NCBI RefSeq assembly: GCF_018408855.1
Contig: NZ_AP024322.1
Coordinates: 992,001-1,056,000 of the forward strand
Reading direction: 5' to 3'
DNA length: 64,000 bases
Origin: Caballeronia sp. NK8
Lineage (GTDB): Bacteria; Pseudomonadota; Gammaproteobacteria; Burkholderiales; Burkholderiaceae
Every line of letters starts with the position of its first letter. Within the stretch, counting starts at the first letter, position 1. A model generated the notes under the pieces. It ran no database searches, was not told where the DNA came from, and was given only the letters and a program-made list of their open reading frames with translations. Below, piece by piece: positions 1-10,100 of the stretch. A program made the position numbers and the translations under genes.

Positions 1-27
1 AGAATAATTTCCTATAAGGGGCGCAGC

Positions 28-501
28 ATGGGAATGGACCTCATCGACCGCAAGTTGCTCGAATTGCTGCAGAACGATGTGACGATGCCCATCGCGGAGC
101 TCGCGCAGCGGGTGAATCTGTCGCAGACGCCTTGCTGGAAGCGGGTGCAGCGCCTGAAGGAAACGGGCGTGATCCGCGCGCAGGTGGCGCTGTGCGATCC
201 GAAGAAGCTCGGCGTCGGCACGACCGTTTTCGTCGCGGTGCGGACGAACCAGCACACGCAGACGTGGGCTGAAGATTTCACGCGCGCGGTGCGCGATATT
301 CCGGAAGTGGTCGAGGTGTATCGGATGAGCGGCGAAACCGATTATCTGTTGCGCGTGGTGGTGTCCGATATCGACGACTACGATCGCGTGTACAAGCTGC
401 TCATTCGCGCGGTGCCGCTTTATGACGTGAGTTCGAGCTTTGCGATGGAGCAGATCAAGTATTCGACGGCGTTGCCGGTCAGGCCGACGCTGGAGAGTTG
501 A
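28..501 (+). CDS. Lrp/AsnC-family transcriptional regulator
   Basis: A 157-residue protein with the size and layout of the Lrp/AsnC family. A winged helix-turn-helix fills about residues 4-60 (the recognition region contains LSQTPCWKRVQRLKETGVI). A RAM-type ligand-binding and oligomerisation domain follows at about 65-145 (SGETDYLLRVVV...). Such proteins are DNA-binding octamers or dimers that sense amino acids and often regulate a divergent neighbour; that neighbour would lie left of this window. The ATG at 28 follows AAGGGG by a few bases; an ATG at 34 is an alternative. The target and ligand cannot be told from sequence. Confidence 0.93.
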   Translation: MGMDLIDRKLLELLQNDVTMPIAELAQRVNLSQTPCWKRVQRLKETGVIRAQVALCDPKKLGVGTTVFVAVRTNQHTQTWAEDFTRAVRDIPEVVEVYRMSGETDYLLRVVVSDIDDYDRVYKLLIRAVPLYDVSSSFAMEQIKYSTALPVRPTLES

Positions 502-530
502 GGAGCCTTAACGTGCGCCGCAAACAAAGA

Positions 531-549
531 GCCGCCCGGTGAGGGCGGC
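531..549 (+). terminator. GC hairpin after the Lrp-type gene
   Basis: A perfect 7-bp inverted repeat, GCCGCCC/GGGCGGC with a 5-base loop, lies 30 bases after the stop of the regulator. There is no T tract, so it is only a possible terminator or mRNA-end stabiliser. The rest of 502-811 shows no coding signal that I trust. Confidence 0.35.
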
Positions 550-811
550 ACAACGCGTCCGGTCACAAGGTATCCCGGTCTTGCCCCTTGCAGCCCTTGC
601 CGGGATCGGACGCGCATGGAATCGTGAGTAGTATCGTCATCCGGCGCGCGTCGTTCAAGCGACAGGGTGCAGCACAGAATTTCGCGCGCGGCGTGCGCGT
701 TCCGAAACGACGCGGACCAGCGCTGCGCGAACCGCCTCGGCCGCAATCCAACTGAAACCCAACCCGAGTACCATGTCGGGTCCTTTCCCACACCGCGTCA
801 CACACCATTTC

Positions 812-1033
812 ATGACCCACGACCCCCGCGACTCCCGCCCGACGGACGGCAAGCCCAAGAAAAATCCGACGCGCGCGGTCAGCGTGTTCATCGTCGTCGT
901 GGTGTTGCTGGTGATCGGCACGGTCCTCTTCAACGCGATCCGTGAAAAGCGCGCGTTCGATCAGCAAAACGCGCAACCCTCCGCCGCGAGCGACGTGCGG
1001 CCGGCCGTGCCCGCGATCGGCGCGTCACAGTAA
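812..1033 (+). CDS. Small single-span membrane protein of unknown function
   Basis: A 73-residue protein: a charged N-terminus (THDPRDSRPTDGKPKKNPTR), one hydrophobic helix (AVSVFIVVVVLLVIGTVLF) and a polar Ala/Gln/Pro-rich tail of about 30 residues. The basic residues before the helix suggest an N-in, C-out orientation by the positive-inside rule. I start at the ATG at 812; the upstream ATG at 773 would add 13 residues of low-quality sequence. Neither has a clear ribosome site. It ends 15 bases before the convergent FUSC transporter gene. Function unknown. Confidence 0.6.
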   Translation: MTHDPRDSRPTDGKPKKNPTRAVSVFIVVVVLLVIGTVLFNAIREKRAFDQQNAQPSAASDVRPAVPAIGASQ

Positions 1034-1048
1034 CGCGGTAGCGCCCCG

Positions 1049-3571
1049 TCACACCGGAAGACGAATCTGCGCGGCATCCTTGCCGATGAGCGACGAGGCC
1101 GTCAGCATCTGCTTGCATTGATGCGCGAGCAGTTTCAGGTCGTGAAGCGCATCGGCGGGCAAGGATTGCGCGCGCTCGGCATCGACGACCATCTTGTCGA
1201 GATCGCGCCGAAGTTCCTTGAGCGCATCCGCTTGCGCGGGCGGCGCATCGGGCTTGGGCGCGGCGGGCAGTTCGCCCTCGGCGCCCGCGAGGTTGTCGCG
1301 CACGACGCCGAAGGTGCGCTGCACCGGCTCGAACGGCTGGCCGCCCGCTTCGTTGAGCGACTGCAGCAGCGGCGCGGCGGCGGTGATCTGCGAAGCCAGC
1401 ACATGGCTTTGTACGAGCAGATCGTTCAATTCGGCGACGTATCTTTGCTGCGGCTTCGGCTCCAGCATCATGCGCTGGAACGCCTGCGCCAGATTGGCGA
1501 ACGCGATATGCACATTCTTGCGCGCAAGCCGATAGCGGAAGTCGCGGTCGAGCGCGGTAGCGGCGACCGTGGCTGCGGCGGATGCGCCCTTGCTCGCCGT
1601 CGCCGCCGTGCTTTCGCCGATGCTCACCGACGACAGACGCTGCGCCGTCGCGCTCGCGGCCTTCATCGCCGGGTCGGTGACCAGCGCGGGTTCGCTGACG
1701 GCTTCGGCGTTGACCGCGACGGTTTGGGCCGCCGCTTCCGCAACCGCCGACGCCGCCACCGCCACCGCGTTCGCATCGGCGAATACAGCGCGCTCGACCG
1801 GCGTTTCCATCGTCGATGAAGCAGCCGCGCGGGCCTTCTCCGCGGGCGACGCCGGCTTCGCCCGCCACCACCAGCTCGCTTCCAGATAGCTGCGCGTCGC
1901 GGCGAGCAGATCCTTCACGAGCTTGCCCATCAGGCGATATTCCCAGTACGGAAAGAGATGGCTCGCCGCGATGGCGATCGCGCAGCCGACGACCGTATCG
2001 ATCGCGCGCTCGCCGATCAGCCGCAAGCTGCCTGGCGCGAGCAGATGGAACATCAGCAACACATACGACGATGTGAACACGACGCTCGCCGTGTAGTTGA
2101 AGAGCAGCAGGCTATAGCTCATCACCATCGACGCGAACATCACGACGAGCAGGATATGCGGCTCCTTCACGAAGAGAATCAGCGCGATGGTCACCGCGCA
2201 GCCGATCGCCGTGCCGATGATCCGCTGCGTGTTGCGCTGCTTGGTGAGCGAATAGCCGGGCTTCAGGATGATGACGGTCGTCATCACGATCCAGTACGCG
2301 TTCGTGAGCGGCAACAGACGTCCGAGCCAGAAGCCGATGCCCACCGCGATCGTCACGCGCAGCGCGTGCCGGAAGCTCGGCGAGGCCATCGTGAGGTTCG
2401 AGAAAATCTGCATGAACGGCACGCGCCGGCTCGAAATGAAGCGCGACAGCGCGTGATCGATCTGCACTTCGGTTTCGATCGCGCTCGCGTCGTCGCGCGT
2501 GCGGCGGCGCATCTTGTCGATGAGGCGCGTCGCACTCCACAGACGCCTGAACACGGCCGCCGCCGCCGTGTACGCTTCGGGATTCTTCTCGGGCAAGCCG
2601 TGCTTGCGCATCAGCTCCAGTTCGTACTCGATCGCGCGCAACTCGGCCTTCATGCTGATCTGCCTGCCCGCCGCATTGTTCTGCAACACCGCGAGGCCGA
2701 TCTCTTCCAGATCCGCGCTCGCCTTCCTCATCAGGTCGCGATAGAAGATGAGCACGTCCGAGCCCGCGAAGGTCTTTCTCACTAGCGGATAATCCGTGTG
2801 CGCGCCGACGAAGAACTCGTGCAGATCCACCACGTTGATGAAAAGATTGAAGAGCCGCGCGCGCCGCGCATCGAGCTTGCCGCTTTTCACCTTCGGCAGA
2901 TTGCGCAACACGATGTCGCGCGCCGCCTCCTGCCGTTCGACGGCTGCGATCTGCTTTTCGATGAGCCTGCGATAACACTCGTCGAGATCGGCGTCGCCGT
3001 CGTAGAAATCGGCACGCGCGAGCAGATACTCGGCGCAACTGAAGATGCTCTCGGCGAGCGCCTGCTGTTCGATGCGATACACGAGCAGGCGGGAGACGAG
3101 CGTCGCCCAGTAGGTGTACCAGAGGCCGCCCAGGAGAATCCACGAAGCGTTGATGAGCGCCTGCATCGGCGTGAAATGCTCTTCGAGCGTGACGACCATC
3201 ATGAAGAGCGTCGCGAAGCTGATCTGCGGCCAGCGGTTGCCATACACGACGATCAGCGACAGCACGAAGGTGAGCGGCACGATGGTCAGCCAGAGCGTCA
3301 GCGGATGCGCCGTCGCGATGCCTGTGGCGAGCGCCGCGCAGAAGCCGATCAGCGTGCACGCGAGCATCTCGTTGTGCTTGTGGCGCAGCGGCCCGGGCAT
3401 GTCGACGACGCACGCGCCGAGCGCGCCGGTTGCGATCGTGAAACCAAGTTCGCGATTGTGAAAAACGATGAGCATCAGGACGGCGGGCAGCGACACGCCC
3501 AAAGCGATGCGCAAGCCGCCGAAGAAATACTGGCTGTAAATGAACTTCCTGATTTCGAACGAATAGCGCAT
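1049..3571 (-). CDS. FUSC-family inner-membrane protein (YccS/AaeB-like putative efflux component)
   Basis: An 840-residue membrane protein with two blocks of helices, about residues 15-170 and 400-545, separated by a large cytoplasmic region. This is the duplicated arrangement of the fusaric-acid-resistance/YccS/AaeB superfamily. The second block begins with a typical FUSC stretch (FRHALRVTIAVGIGFWLG, then TNAYWIVMTTVIILKPGYS). Relatives export aromatic acids or are uncharacterised. The start follows AGGAAG. There is no adjacent membrane-fusion or outer-membrane factor gene, so it resembles stand-alone YccS more than a tripartite pump. An Ala/Val/Thr-rich insertion of roughly 100 residues (about 565-665) sits in the C-terminal cytoplasmic domain and looks disordered. 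Confidence 0.85.
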   Translation of the reverse strand: MRYSFEIRKFIYSQYFFGGLRIALGVSLPAVLMLIVFHNRELGFTIATGALGACVVDMPGPLRHKHNEMLACTLIGFCAALATGIATAHPLTLWLTIVPLTFVLSLIVVYGNRWPQISFATLFMMVVTLEEHFTPMQALINASWILLGGLWYTYWATLVSRLLVYRIEQQALAESIFSCAEYLLARADFYDGDADLDECYRRLIEKQIAAVERQEAARDIVLRNLPKVKSGKLDARRARLFNLFINVVDLHEFFVGAHTDYPLVRKTFAGSDVLIFYRDLMRKASADLEEIGLAVLQNNAAGRQISMKAELRAIEYELELMRKHGLPEKNPEAYTAAAAVFRRLWSATRLIDKMRRRTRDDASAIETEVQIDHALSRFISSRRVPFMQIFSNLTMASPSFRHALRVTIAVGIGFWLGRLLPLTNAYWIVMTTVIILKPGYSLTKQRNTQRIIGTAIGCAVTIALILFVKEPHILLVVMFASMVMSYSLLLFNYTASVVFTSSYVLLMFHLLAPGSLRLIGERAIDTVVGCAIAIAASHLFPYWEYRLMGKLVKDLLAATRSYLEASWWWRAKPASPAEKARAAASSTMETPVERAVFADANAVAVAASAVAEAAAQTVAVNAEAVSEPALVTDPAMKAASATAQRLSSVSIGESTAATASKGASAAATVAATALDRDFRYRLARKNVHIAFANLAQAFQRMMLEPKPQQRYVAELNDLLVQSHVLASQITAAAPLLQSLNEAGGQPFEPVQRTFGVVRDNLAGAEGELPAAPKPDAPPAQADALKELRRDLDKMVVDAERAQSLPADALHDLKLLAHQCKQMLTASSLIGKDAAQIRLPV

Positions 3572-3753
3572 CGACTTCCTGTATTGACGCTCGTTAAGGT
3601 TCCAGGGCGAGGCGAGAAACGAGTCTAACTCAACTCACCAGGGGTTCGGACCTCGGCCATCCGGCCAGGTTCTCGGGGTCGCGCATGCTTTGCTATGCTG
3701 GCGCCTGAACTCTCACAAAGCTTTTCAAATCGCGCCTTTCGAGGCCGCTTTCC

Positions 3754-6700
3754 ATGCTCGAACTCTTCTACTCGAACCGTCACGAGACGCTCGCCGCCGC
3801 GCTCTTCGAAGACCTCGACGCCTTCGCGATGCGCGAGAGCGATCCCTTCGCGCGCGAAGCCGTCATCGTGCCGAGCGCCGCCGTGCGCCGGCGGCTCGAA
3901 CTCGACATGGCCGAGCGCTTCGGCATCTGCGCGAATGTTGATTTTTGTTATCTCGCGCAATGGCTATGGGCGCAGATCGGGCGCGTGCTGCCCGTGCCCG
4001 CGCATTCGCCGTTCGCGCCGGACCGGCTCGCGTGGCGCTGCTACCGGCTGTTCGAAGATCCGTCGTTCGGCGATTCGGCGCGGCTGTCCACGTATCTGAG
4101 CGCCGCCGACGATTCGATGCGCTACGAACTCGCGCGGCGCATCGCGACGGTCTTCGACCACTATCTGACGTATCGCCCCGAATGGCTCACGCACTGGCAG
4201 GCGGGCGGCTCGATTCTGGCGGGCAGCGGCACGGAGATCGATGCGCGCGGCCCGCGTCTGGCCGGCGCGAACGATATCCAGCGCGAGGACGAACGCTGGC
4301 AGGCCGCGCTCTGGCGCGCCTTGCTCGCGGACCTCGCGCGCGACACAGACGCCGACGGCGAAGCGAAAGACCCGACGCCGCCCGCCTACCGCTTTCTCGC
4401 CGATGCCCCCGAACTCGATCTCGACGCCGTCATGCGCGCGCAATGGCCGCGCCGCATCAGCGTGTTCGCGCTGCCGACGATGCCGCCGCTGCATATCGCG
4501 CTGTTGCGCGAGTTGTCGCGCTGGATCGACGTGCGTGTCTATGCGCAGAATCCTTGCCGCGAGTTCTGGTTCGACATCGTGAGCGAGGCGCGCGTCGAGC
4601 AACTGGAACTGAAGGGTGAAGCGGACTTTCAGGAAGTCGGTCATCCGCTGCTCGCGGAGTGGGGACGGCAGACGCAGGCGCAACTGCACATGCTGCACGA
4701 ACTGACCGAGCGCGCGGCGTCGAGCGAGCGGCAGCTTTTCGAAGACAACGCCGCGCCCACGTGGCTCGCGCGCGTGCAGAACGGCATCCTCGCGCTCGAC
4801 GACGAGAACGCCGGACCGGAGCCTGAGGACATCGTCGAGACCGGCATCGAAGTGCACGTGTGTCACAGCCTGTCGCGCCAGCTCGAAGTGCTGCACGACC
4901 GCCTGCTCGACTGGTTCGACACCATCGAAGGTCTCGAGCCTTCGGACGTGCTGGTCGCGTTTCCGGATCTCGCGGTGGCGGGACCGCTCATCGACGGCAT
5001 TTTCGGCACCGCGCCGGCGGGCGCGAGCAACGAGCGGCGGCGCATTCCTTATCGCATCACGGGTTTGCCGCCGTCGCAGGCGAATCCCGTCGCGCGTGCG
5101 CTCATCGACTGGCTCGCGCTCACCGAACGCAGCGTCGGCGCGCCCGAACTCGTGGAATGGCTGCGCGTGGACGCGATCGCGGCGCGCTACGGCATCGACG
5201 CCATCGCGCTCGAAACCGCGCAGGCGTGGCTCGCGGCCGCGGGCGCGCGGCGCGGCTTGCGCCCGGACGACGTCACGGCCGACGACGTGCCCGCCGCGCG
5301 TCACACGTTCTCCGATGCGCTGACACGTCTCTATCTCGGGTACGCGCTGCCGGGCGGCGGCGCACCGGTGGCCGAATGGCTGCCGATCGAAGGCGCGAAC
5401 GGCTCGGACGCCGAACTGCTCGGCCGCCTCACGCGCTTCGTCGACGACATCGACGCGTTCGCCGAACGCATCGCGACGCCGCGCACGGCTCGCGCCTGGG
5501 GCGATCTGCTGCGCGATGCGCTCGAACGTTTCTTCGACGCGGGCGTCGCCTTCACCGATTCGGTCGGTGACGTGCGCCGCGCGATCGATGCGCTCATCGT
5601 CGCGATGGACGAAGGCGCGGGCGCAACCGAGGTTTCCGCCGCCGTGATCCGCACGGCGCTCACCGATACGCTCGACGATCCCGCGCGCGGCGGCGTGCCG
5701 TGGGGGGGCGTCACGTTCTCGTCGCTGACGAGCCTGCGCGGGTTGCCGTATCGCGTGGTCTGCCTGCTCGGCATGGACGACGGCATGTTGCCGAGCCTCA
5801 CGCGCGCCGACGAGTTCGACCTGATGGCGCGCTTCGGCAAGCTTGGCGACCGCCAGCGCCGCGACGACGAGCGCAACCTGTTTCTCGATCTCGTGCTCGC
5901 GGCGCGCGACCGGCTGATGATCGCGTACACGGGGCGCAGCATCCGCGACAACGCCGTGCTGCCGCCCGCCGCGTTGATCGACGAACTGCTCGACTATCTG
6001 GCGCGCTCCGTCGCCGGCAAGCATGCGAGTCCGGATGAACTCGGGCAAGCGCGCGCGGGCTTCGTCTTCGAGCATCCGTTGCAGCCTTATGCGCCCGATT
6101 ATTTCCATCAGGATGGCCGGCTCTTCACCTACGAACCCGAGCGTGCCGAACTTGCCCACGCGCTGGAGTCGGGCAAGACGCAGCCTGTCGCGCGATTTTT
6201 CTCCACGCCCTTGCCGCAGGAAGAGGACGTGCAGACCGTCGCCTTCGATGATTTCGTGCGCTTCTGGCGCCATCCCGCGCGCGCGCTTCTGCGTGACCGG
6301 CTCGGCATCGCGCTGGTGGACGCCGAGGCCGAACTCGACGCCAACGAGCCGTTCGAACTGGGCTTCGCGGGTCGCGACGCGCTTGCCGCGCGCGTGTTGC
6401 CCGCGCTGCTCGAAGCCGCCGAAGATGGCGACCGCGCCGCGCGCGAACGTGCGAGACGCGTCGCGCGCGCGAGTCCGGAAATGCCGGGCGGCGCGACAGG
6501 CGGCGTGTGGCAGGCGCGCGAGCTGCATGCGCTGGGTCTTCTGGCGGAGCGCGTGCGCGCGTCGACGGCGGCGGGCGTCGAGCGTCTGCCGTTCTCGCTC
6601 GATCTCGCGCCGCGCTGGCCCGACACGGCCGGTGTCGCGCTGTTCGGCGCCTATGACGACGCGCTCGTCGACGTGCGGCCGATGACGCTCGTCGGCACGC

Positions 6701-7158
6701 TCAACGCGCTGACGCCGCAGGGCCAGGTGATCTATCGCTATGACGCGCCGCGCGCGCGCGATTACCTGTCCGCATGGCTCGCGCATCTTGCCTACTGCGC
6801 GGCGCTGCCCGAAGGGCCGCGCCGCACGATATGGCACGGACGCGGTGCGCAATCGGCGGATTTCGAGTTGACGCCCGTCGCCGATCCGCTCGCGCATCTG
6901 GCGGCGCTTGCGGCGCTGTATCGCGCCGGACGGCGCATGCCGCTCAGATTCTTTCCGAAGAGCGCGTGGCTCAAGGTGAAGGAGGGCGATTCGAAAGCGC
7001 AGGCCGCGTGGGAATCCGAACGCACGCGCGCCGAATCCGATGACCCCGTATTTCGCATCGCGTTCCGAGGCACGGACCTCGCGCTCGACGACACTTTCGC
7101 CGCATTCGCGCGCATCGTGTACGACCCGCTCGTGCAACATCTGCGGAGCGGCGCATGA
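3754..7158 (+). CDS. recC: Exodeoxyribonuclease V gamma subunit RecC
   Basis: RecC of the RecBCD helicase-nuclease, 1134 residues, the usual size. It begins LELFYSNRHETLAAAL and contains the family landmarks FALPTMPPLHIALLREL (about 230-250) and LPYRVVCLLGMDDGMLPS (about 663-680). RecC is an inactivated helicase/nuclease fold: it splits the DNA duplex and recognises Chi rather than hydrolysing ATP, and I see no Walker A motif. A GAGG lies 9 bases before the ATG. It is the first gene of recC-recB-recD; its TGA overlaps the recB ATG by 4 bases, indicating translational coupling. Confidence 0.96.
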   Translation: MLELFYSNRHETLAAALFEDLDAFAMRESDPFAREAVIVPSAAVRRRLELDMAERFGICANVDFCYLAQWLWAQIGRVLPVPAHSPFAPDRLAWRCYRLFEDPSFGDSARLSTYLSAADDSMRYELARRIATVFDHYLTYRPEWLTHWQAGGSILAGSGTEIDARGPRLAGANDIQREDERWQAALWRALLADLARDTDADGEAKDPTPPAYRFLADAPELDLDAVMRAQWPRRISVFALPTMPPLHIALLRELSRWIDVRVYAQNPCREFWFDIVSEARVEQLELKGEADFQEVGHPLLAEWGRQTQAQLHMLHELTERAASSERQLFEDNAAPTWLARVQNGILALDDENAGPEPEDIVETGIEVHVCHSLSRQLEVLHDRLLDWFDTIEGLEPSDVLVAFPDLAVAGPLIDGIFGTAPAGASNERRRIPYRITGLPPSQANPVARALIDWLALTERSVGAPELVEWLRVDAIAARYGIDAIALETAQAWLAAAGARRGLRPDDVTADDVPAARHTFSDALTRLYLGYALPGGGAPVAEWLPIEGANGSDAELLGRLTRFVDDIDAFAERIATPRTARAWGDLLRDALERFFDAGVAFTDSVGDVRRAIDALIVAMDEGAGATEVSAAVIRTALTDTLDDPARGGVPWGGVTFSSLTSLRGLPYRVVCLLGMDDGMLPSLTRADEFDLMARFGKLGDRQRRDDERNLFLDLVLAARDRLMIAYTGRSIRDNAVLPPAALIDELLDYLARSVAGKHASPDELGQARAGFVFEHPLQPYAPDYFHQDGRLFTYEPERAELAHALESGKTQPVARFFSTPLPQEEDVQTVAFDDFVRFWRHPARALLRDRLGIALVDAEAELDANEPFELGFAGRDALAARVLPALLEAAEDGDRAARERARRVARASPEMPGGATGGVWQARELHALGLLAERVRASTAAGVERLPFSLDLAPRWPDTAGVALFGAYDDALVDVRPMTLVGTLNALTPQGQVIYRYDAPRARDYLSAWLAHLAYCAALPEGPRRTIWHGRGAQSADFELTPVADPLAHLAALAALYRAGRRMPLRFFPKSAWLKVKEGDSKAQAAWESERTRAESDDPVFRIAFRGTDLALDDTFAAFARIVYDPLVQHLRSGA

Positions 7159-10100
7159 CGACATCATTCGTGGACGACACCGTGCAGGAACTCGACGTCT
7201 TCGCTTGCGCGCTCGACGGCGTGAACCAGATCGAGGCTTCCGCCGGCACGGGCAAGACCTGGAACATCTGCGCGCTGTATGTGCGCCTGTTGCTGGAGAA
7301 GCGGCTCAGCGTCGAGCAGATTCTCGTCGTCACCTTCACGAAGGCGGCGACCGCCGAGCTGCACGAGCGCATCCGTTCGCGGCTCGCGGGCGTCGCGCAG
7401 TCCATCGAGAACGGCGATGCTGCCGGCGATCCGTTCATCGAGCGGCTCTTCGAAACGACGCTTGCCGACATCGACGCCGAGGAGGCCGCCAAACGTCTGC
7501 GCATCGCCGTGGCCACGTTCGATCAGGCGGCGATCCACACGATTCACGCGTTCTGTCAGCGCGCGCTGCAGGAAGCGCCGTTCGCCGCCGCGATGCCGTT
7601 CGCGTTCGACATGGAAGCCGACGACAGCGCGCTGCGCTTCGAACTCGCGGCGGATTTCTGGCGCGAACGCGTGGAGCCGGTGGCGGCGCGCACACCGTCG
7701 TTCGCGTCGTGGCTCGTCGCGAAGGGTGCGGGGCCCGCATCGCTCGACGCGCAGCTCGCACGGCGTCTGAAGAAGCCGCTCGCGGCACTGCGCTGGGGCG
7801 GCGCCGAGGCAACTCAGGCCGCCGACGTGCAGGCGCTGTTCGAAGAGGCCTGCGCGCTGTGGAACGCTGAGCGCGACACCATCGTCAAGCTGCTTGCGGA
7901 CGCGCAGGGCGCGCTCAAGGGCAACAGCTACAGCGCGAAGATCGTCAGTGAAGCTATCGACGCATGGACTGCGTATTTCGCCGAGGGCGACTGTCACGCG
8001 CCGCCGCCCGAGCGCGCGCTCAAGCTCACGGCGAGCGCGCTGGCGAAGGGAACCAAGCTCAGGAACACGCCGCCCGCGCACGCCTTTTTCGATCAGGCCG
8101 ATATGCTCGCCGCGTCCGCCGCCGCAGCCGAAGCATCGCAGCGCGCGATGTGGCTCGACGTCGTGCGTGAGTGGCTCGGTCACGCGCCGGCGGAGCTTGC
8201 CGCGAGAAAGCGCGCGCGCCGCGTCGTGTCGTTCGACGATCTGCTGTCGAACCTGCATCACGCGCTGGTCCGGCACGCGTGGCTCGCCGAAGCGCTGCGC
8301 GCGCGCTATCCGGCCGCGCTCATCGACGAATTCCAGGACACGGACCCGCTGCAATACGCAATCTTCAACCGCGTGTTCGCGCCGCACGGCCCGCTCTTTC
8401 TCGTCGGCGATCCGAAGCAGGCGATCTACAGCTTCCGCGCCGCCGACCTGCACACGTATCTCGCCGCGCGCCACGGCGCGAGCGCGCGCTATACGCTCGC
8501 GGTCAATCAGCGCTCGACGCCGCCGATCATCGAGGCATGCAACCGCCTGTTCGAAGCGAATCCGGCCGCGTTCATTCTCGATGGCCTCGACTACCAGCCG
8601 GTGCGCGCGGGTACGCGCAAGCGCGGCCCGTTCATCGACGAAACGCCCGCCGCCGCGTATTCGGACATCGCGGATTTCTGCGTGTGGATGCTGCCGCACG
8701 GCGAATCCGCGCTTCTGAAAACGAACGCGCAGCGCGATGCCGCCGAAGCCTGCGCCGCCGAGATCGCCCGGCTCTTGCGCGGGGCGCAGCGCGGCGAGGT
8801 GCGTATCGGCGCACGGCCGCTTTCGGCGGGCGATATCGCCGTGCTCGTGCAGACGCATCGGCAGGGCAGCCTCGTGAAGCGCGTGCTAGCGGCGTGGGGA
8901 ATCGGCAGCGTGGAACTGGCGCAGGCGTCGGTATTCGGTTCGCTCGACGCTGAGCAGATCGAGCGCGTGCTCGCCGCCATCGACACGCCCGGCGATTTGC
9001 GCCGCCTGCGCGCCGCGCTTGCCACCGACTGGTTCGGTCTCGACGCCGCCGCGCTCTGGCGGCTCGAACACGCGGACGCGGCCGATCCGCACGGCGAGCC
9101 GATCGATTCGACGAGCTGGGTCGAGCGCTTTTCGCGCTATCGCACGATCTGGCACGAGCGCGGTTTCGCGGTGATGTGGCGCACGCTCGCGCGCGAGCTG
9201 TCGATCGCGACGCGTCTGGTCGCACGCGCCGATGGCGAGCGCCGGCTCACGAACGTCAATCATCTCGCGGAGCTGTTGCAGGCGCGCTCGGCCGAGCAGC
9301 CCGGCATCGCGCCGACGCTGCGCTGGCTGGCCGCGCAACGCGAGCAGCAGGGCGGCGGCGAAGAAGCGCAACTGCGCCTCGAATCCGACCGCAATCTCGT
9401 GCAGATCGTGACCATCCACAAGTCGAAGGGGCTGGAGTACGCGGTCGTGTTCTGTCCGTTCCTGAACGATGGAGCCGCGCGCGATGCGTCGAAAACAGGC
9501 TTGCCCGATGCGCGCGAGTATCACGACGACGCGGGCGTTGCGGTGCTGCATTACGGCATTGAGGCCGACGAGGACGAACACGTGAGCGCGGCCATCGCGC
9601 GCGAGCAGGCGGCCGAACGCGCGCGCCTCGTGTATGTCGCGCTGACGCGCGCGGTGTTCCGCTGCTACGTCGTCGCAGGGGTCTATATGTCGAGCCGCTC
9701 GACGAAGGAATCGCGCCGCAGCGTGCTCAACTGGCTCGTCGCGGGCAAGGGGCGCGACTTCGATGCGTTCTGCCATGAGCCGCCCGAGGAAGCGGATATC
9801 GCCGCCGCGTGGCACGCGCTCGCGGCGCAGGCAAACGGCGCGATCGGCGTCGCGCCGCTGCCGGTCATCGACGTGCGCGAGCCGCTCGTCGCGGACACGT
9901 CGGGCGCACACGAGATCGCCGCGCGCACGAACAAGCGCATTCTGCGCGATCGCTGGCGCATGGCGAGCTTCAGTTCGCTGATCGCCGCCGGCGCGCGCGA
10001 CGAGGCGAATCAGGCGCAGCCGGCCGAAGCGCGTCCCGATCACGACGAGCTTGCCGCGCTCAAGGACATCGTGCGGACCGAAGCGCCCGCACTCGCCGCC

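Noticed and set aside
3964..7167. Open frame of about 1067 codons on the minus strand across recC
   Set aside because: It mirrors recC in another frame, is dominated by Arg, Ala and His typical of antisense high-GC frames, and has no motif; recC is clear on the plus strand.
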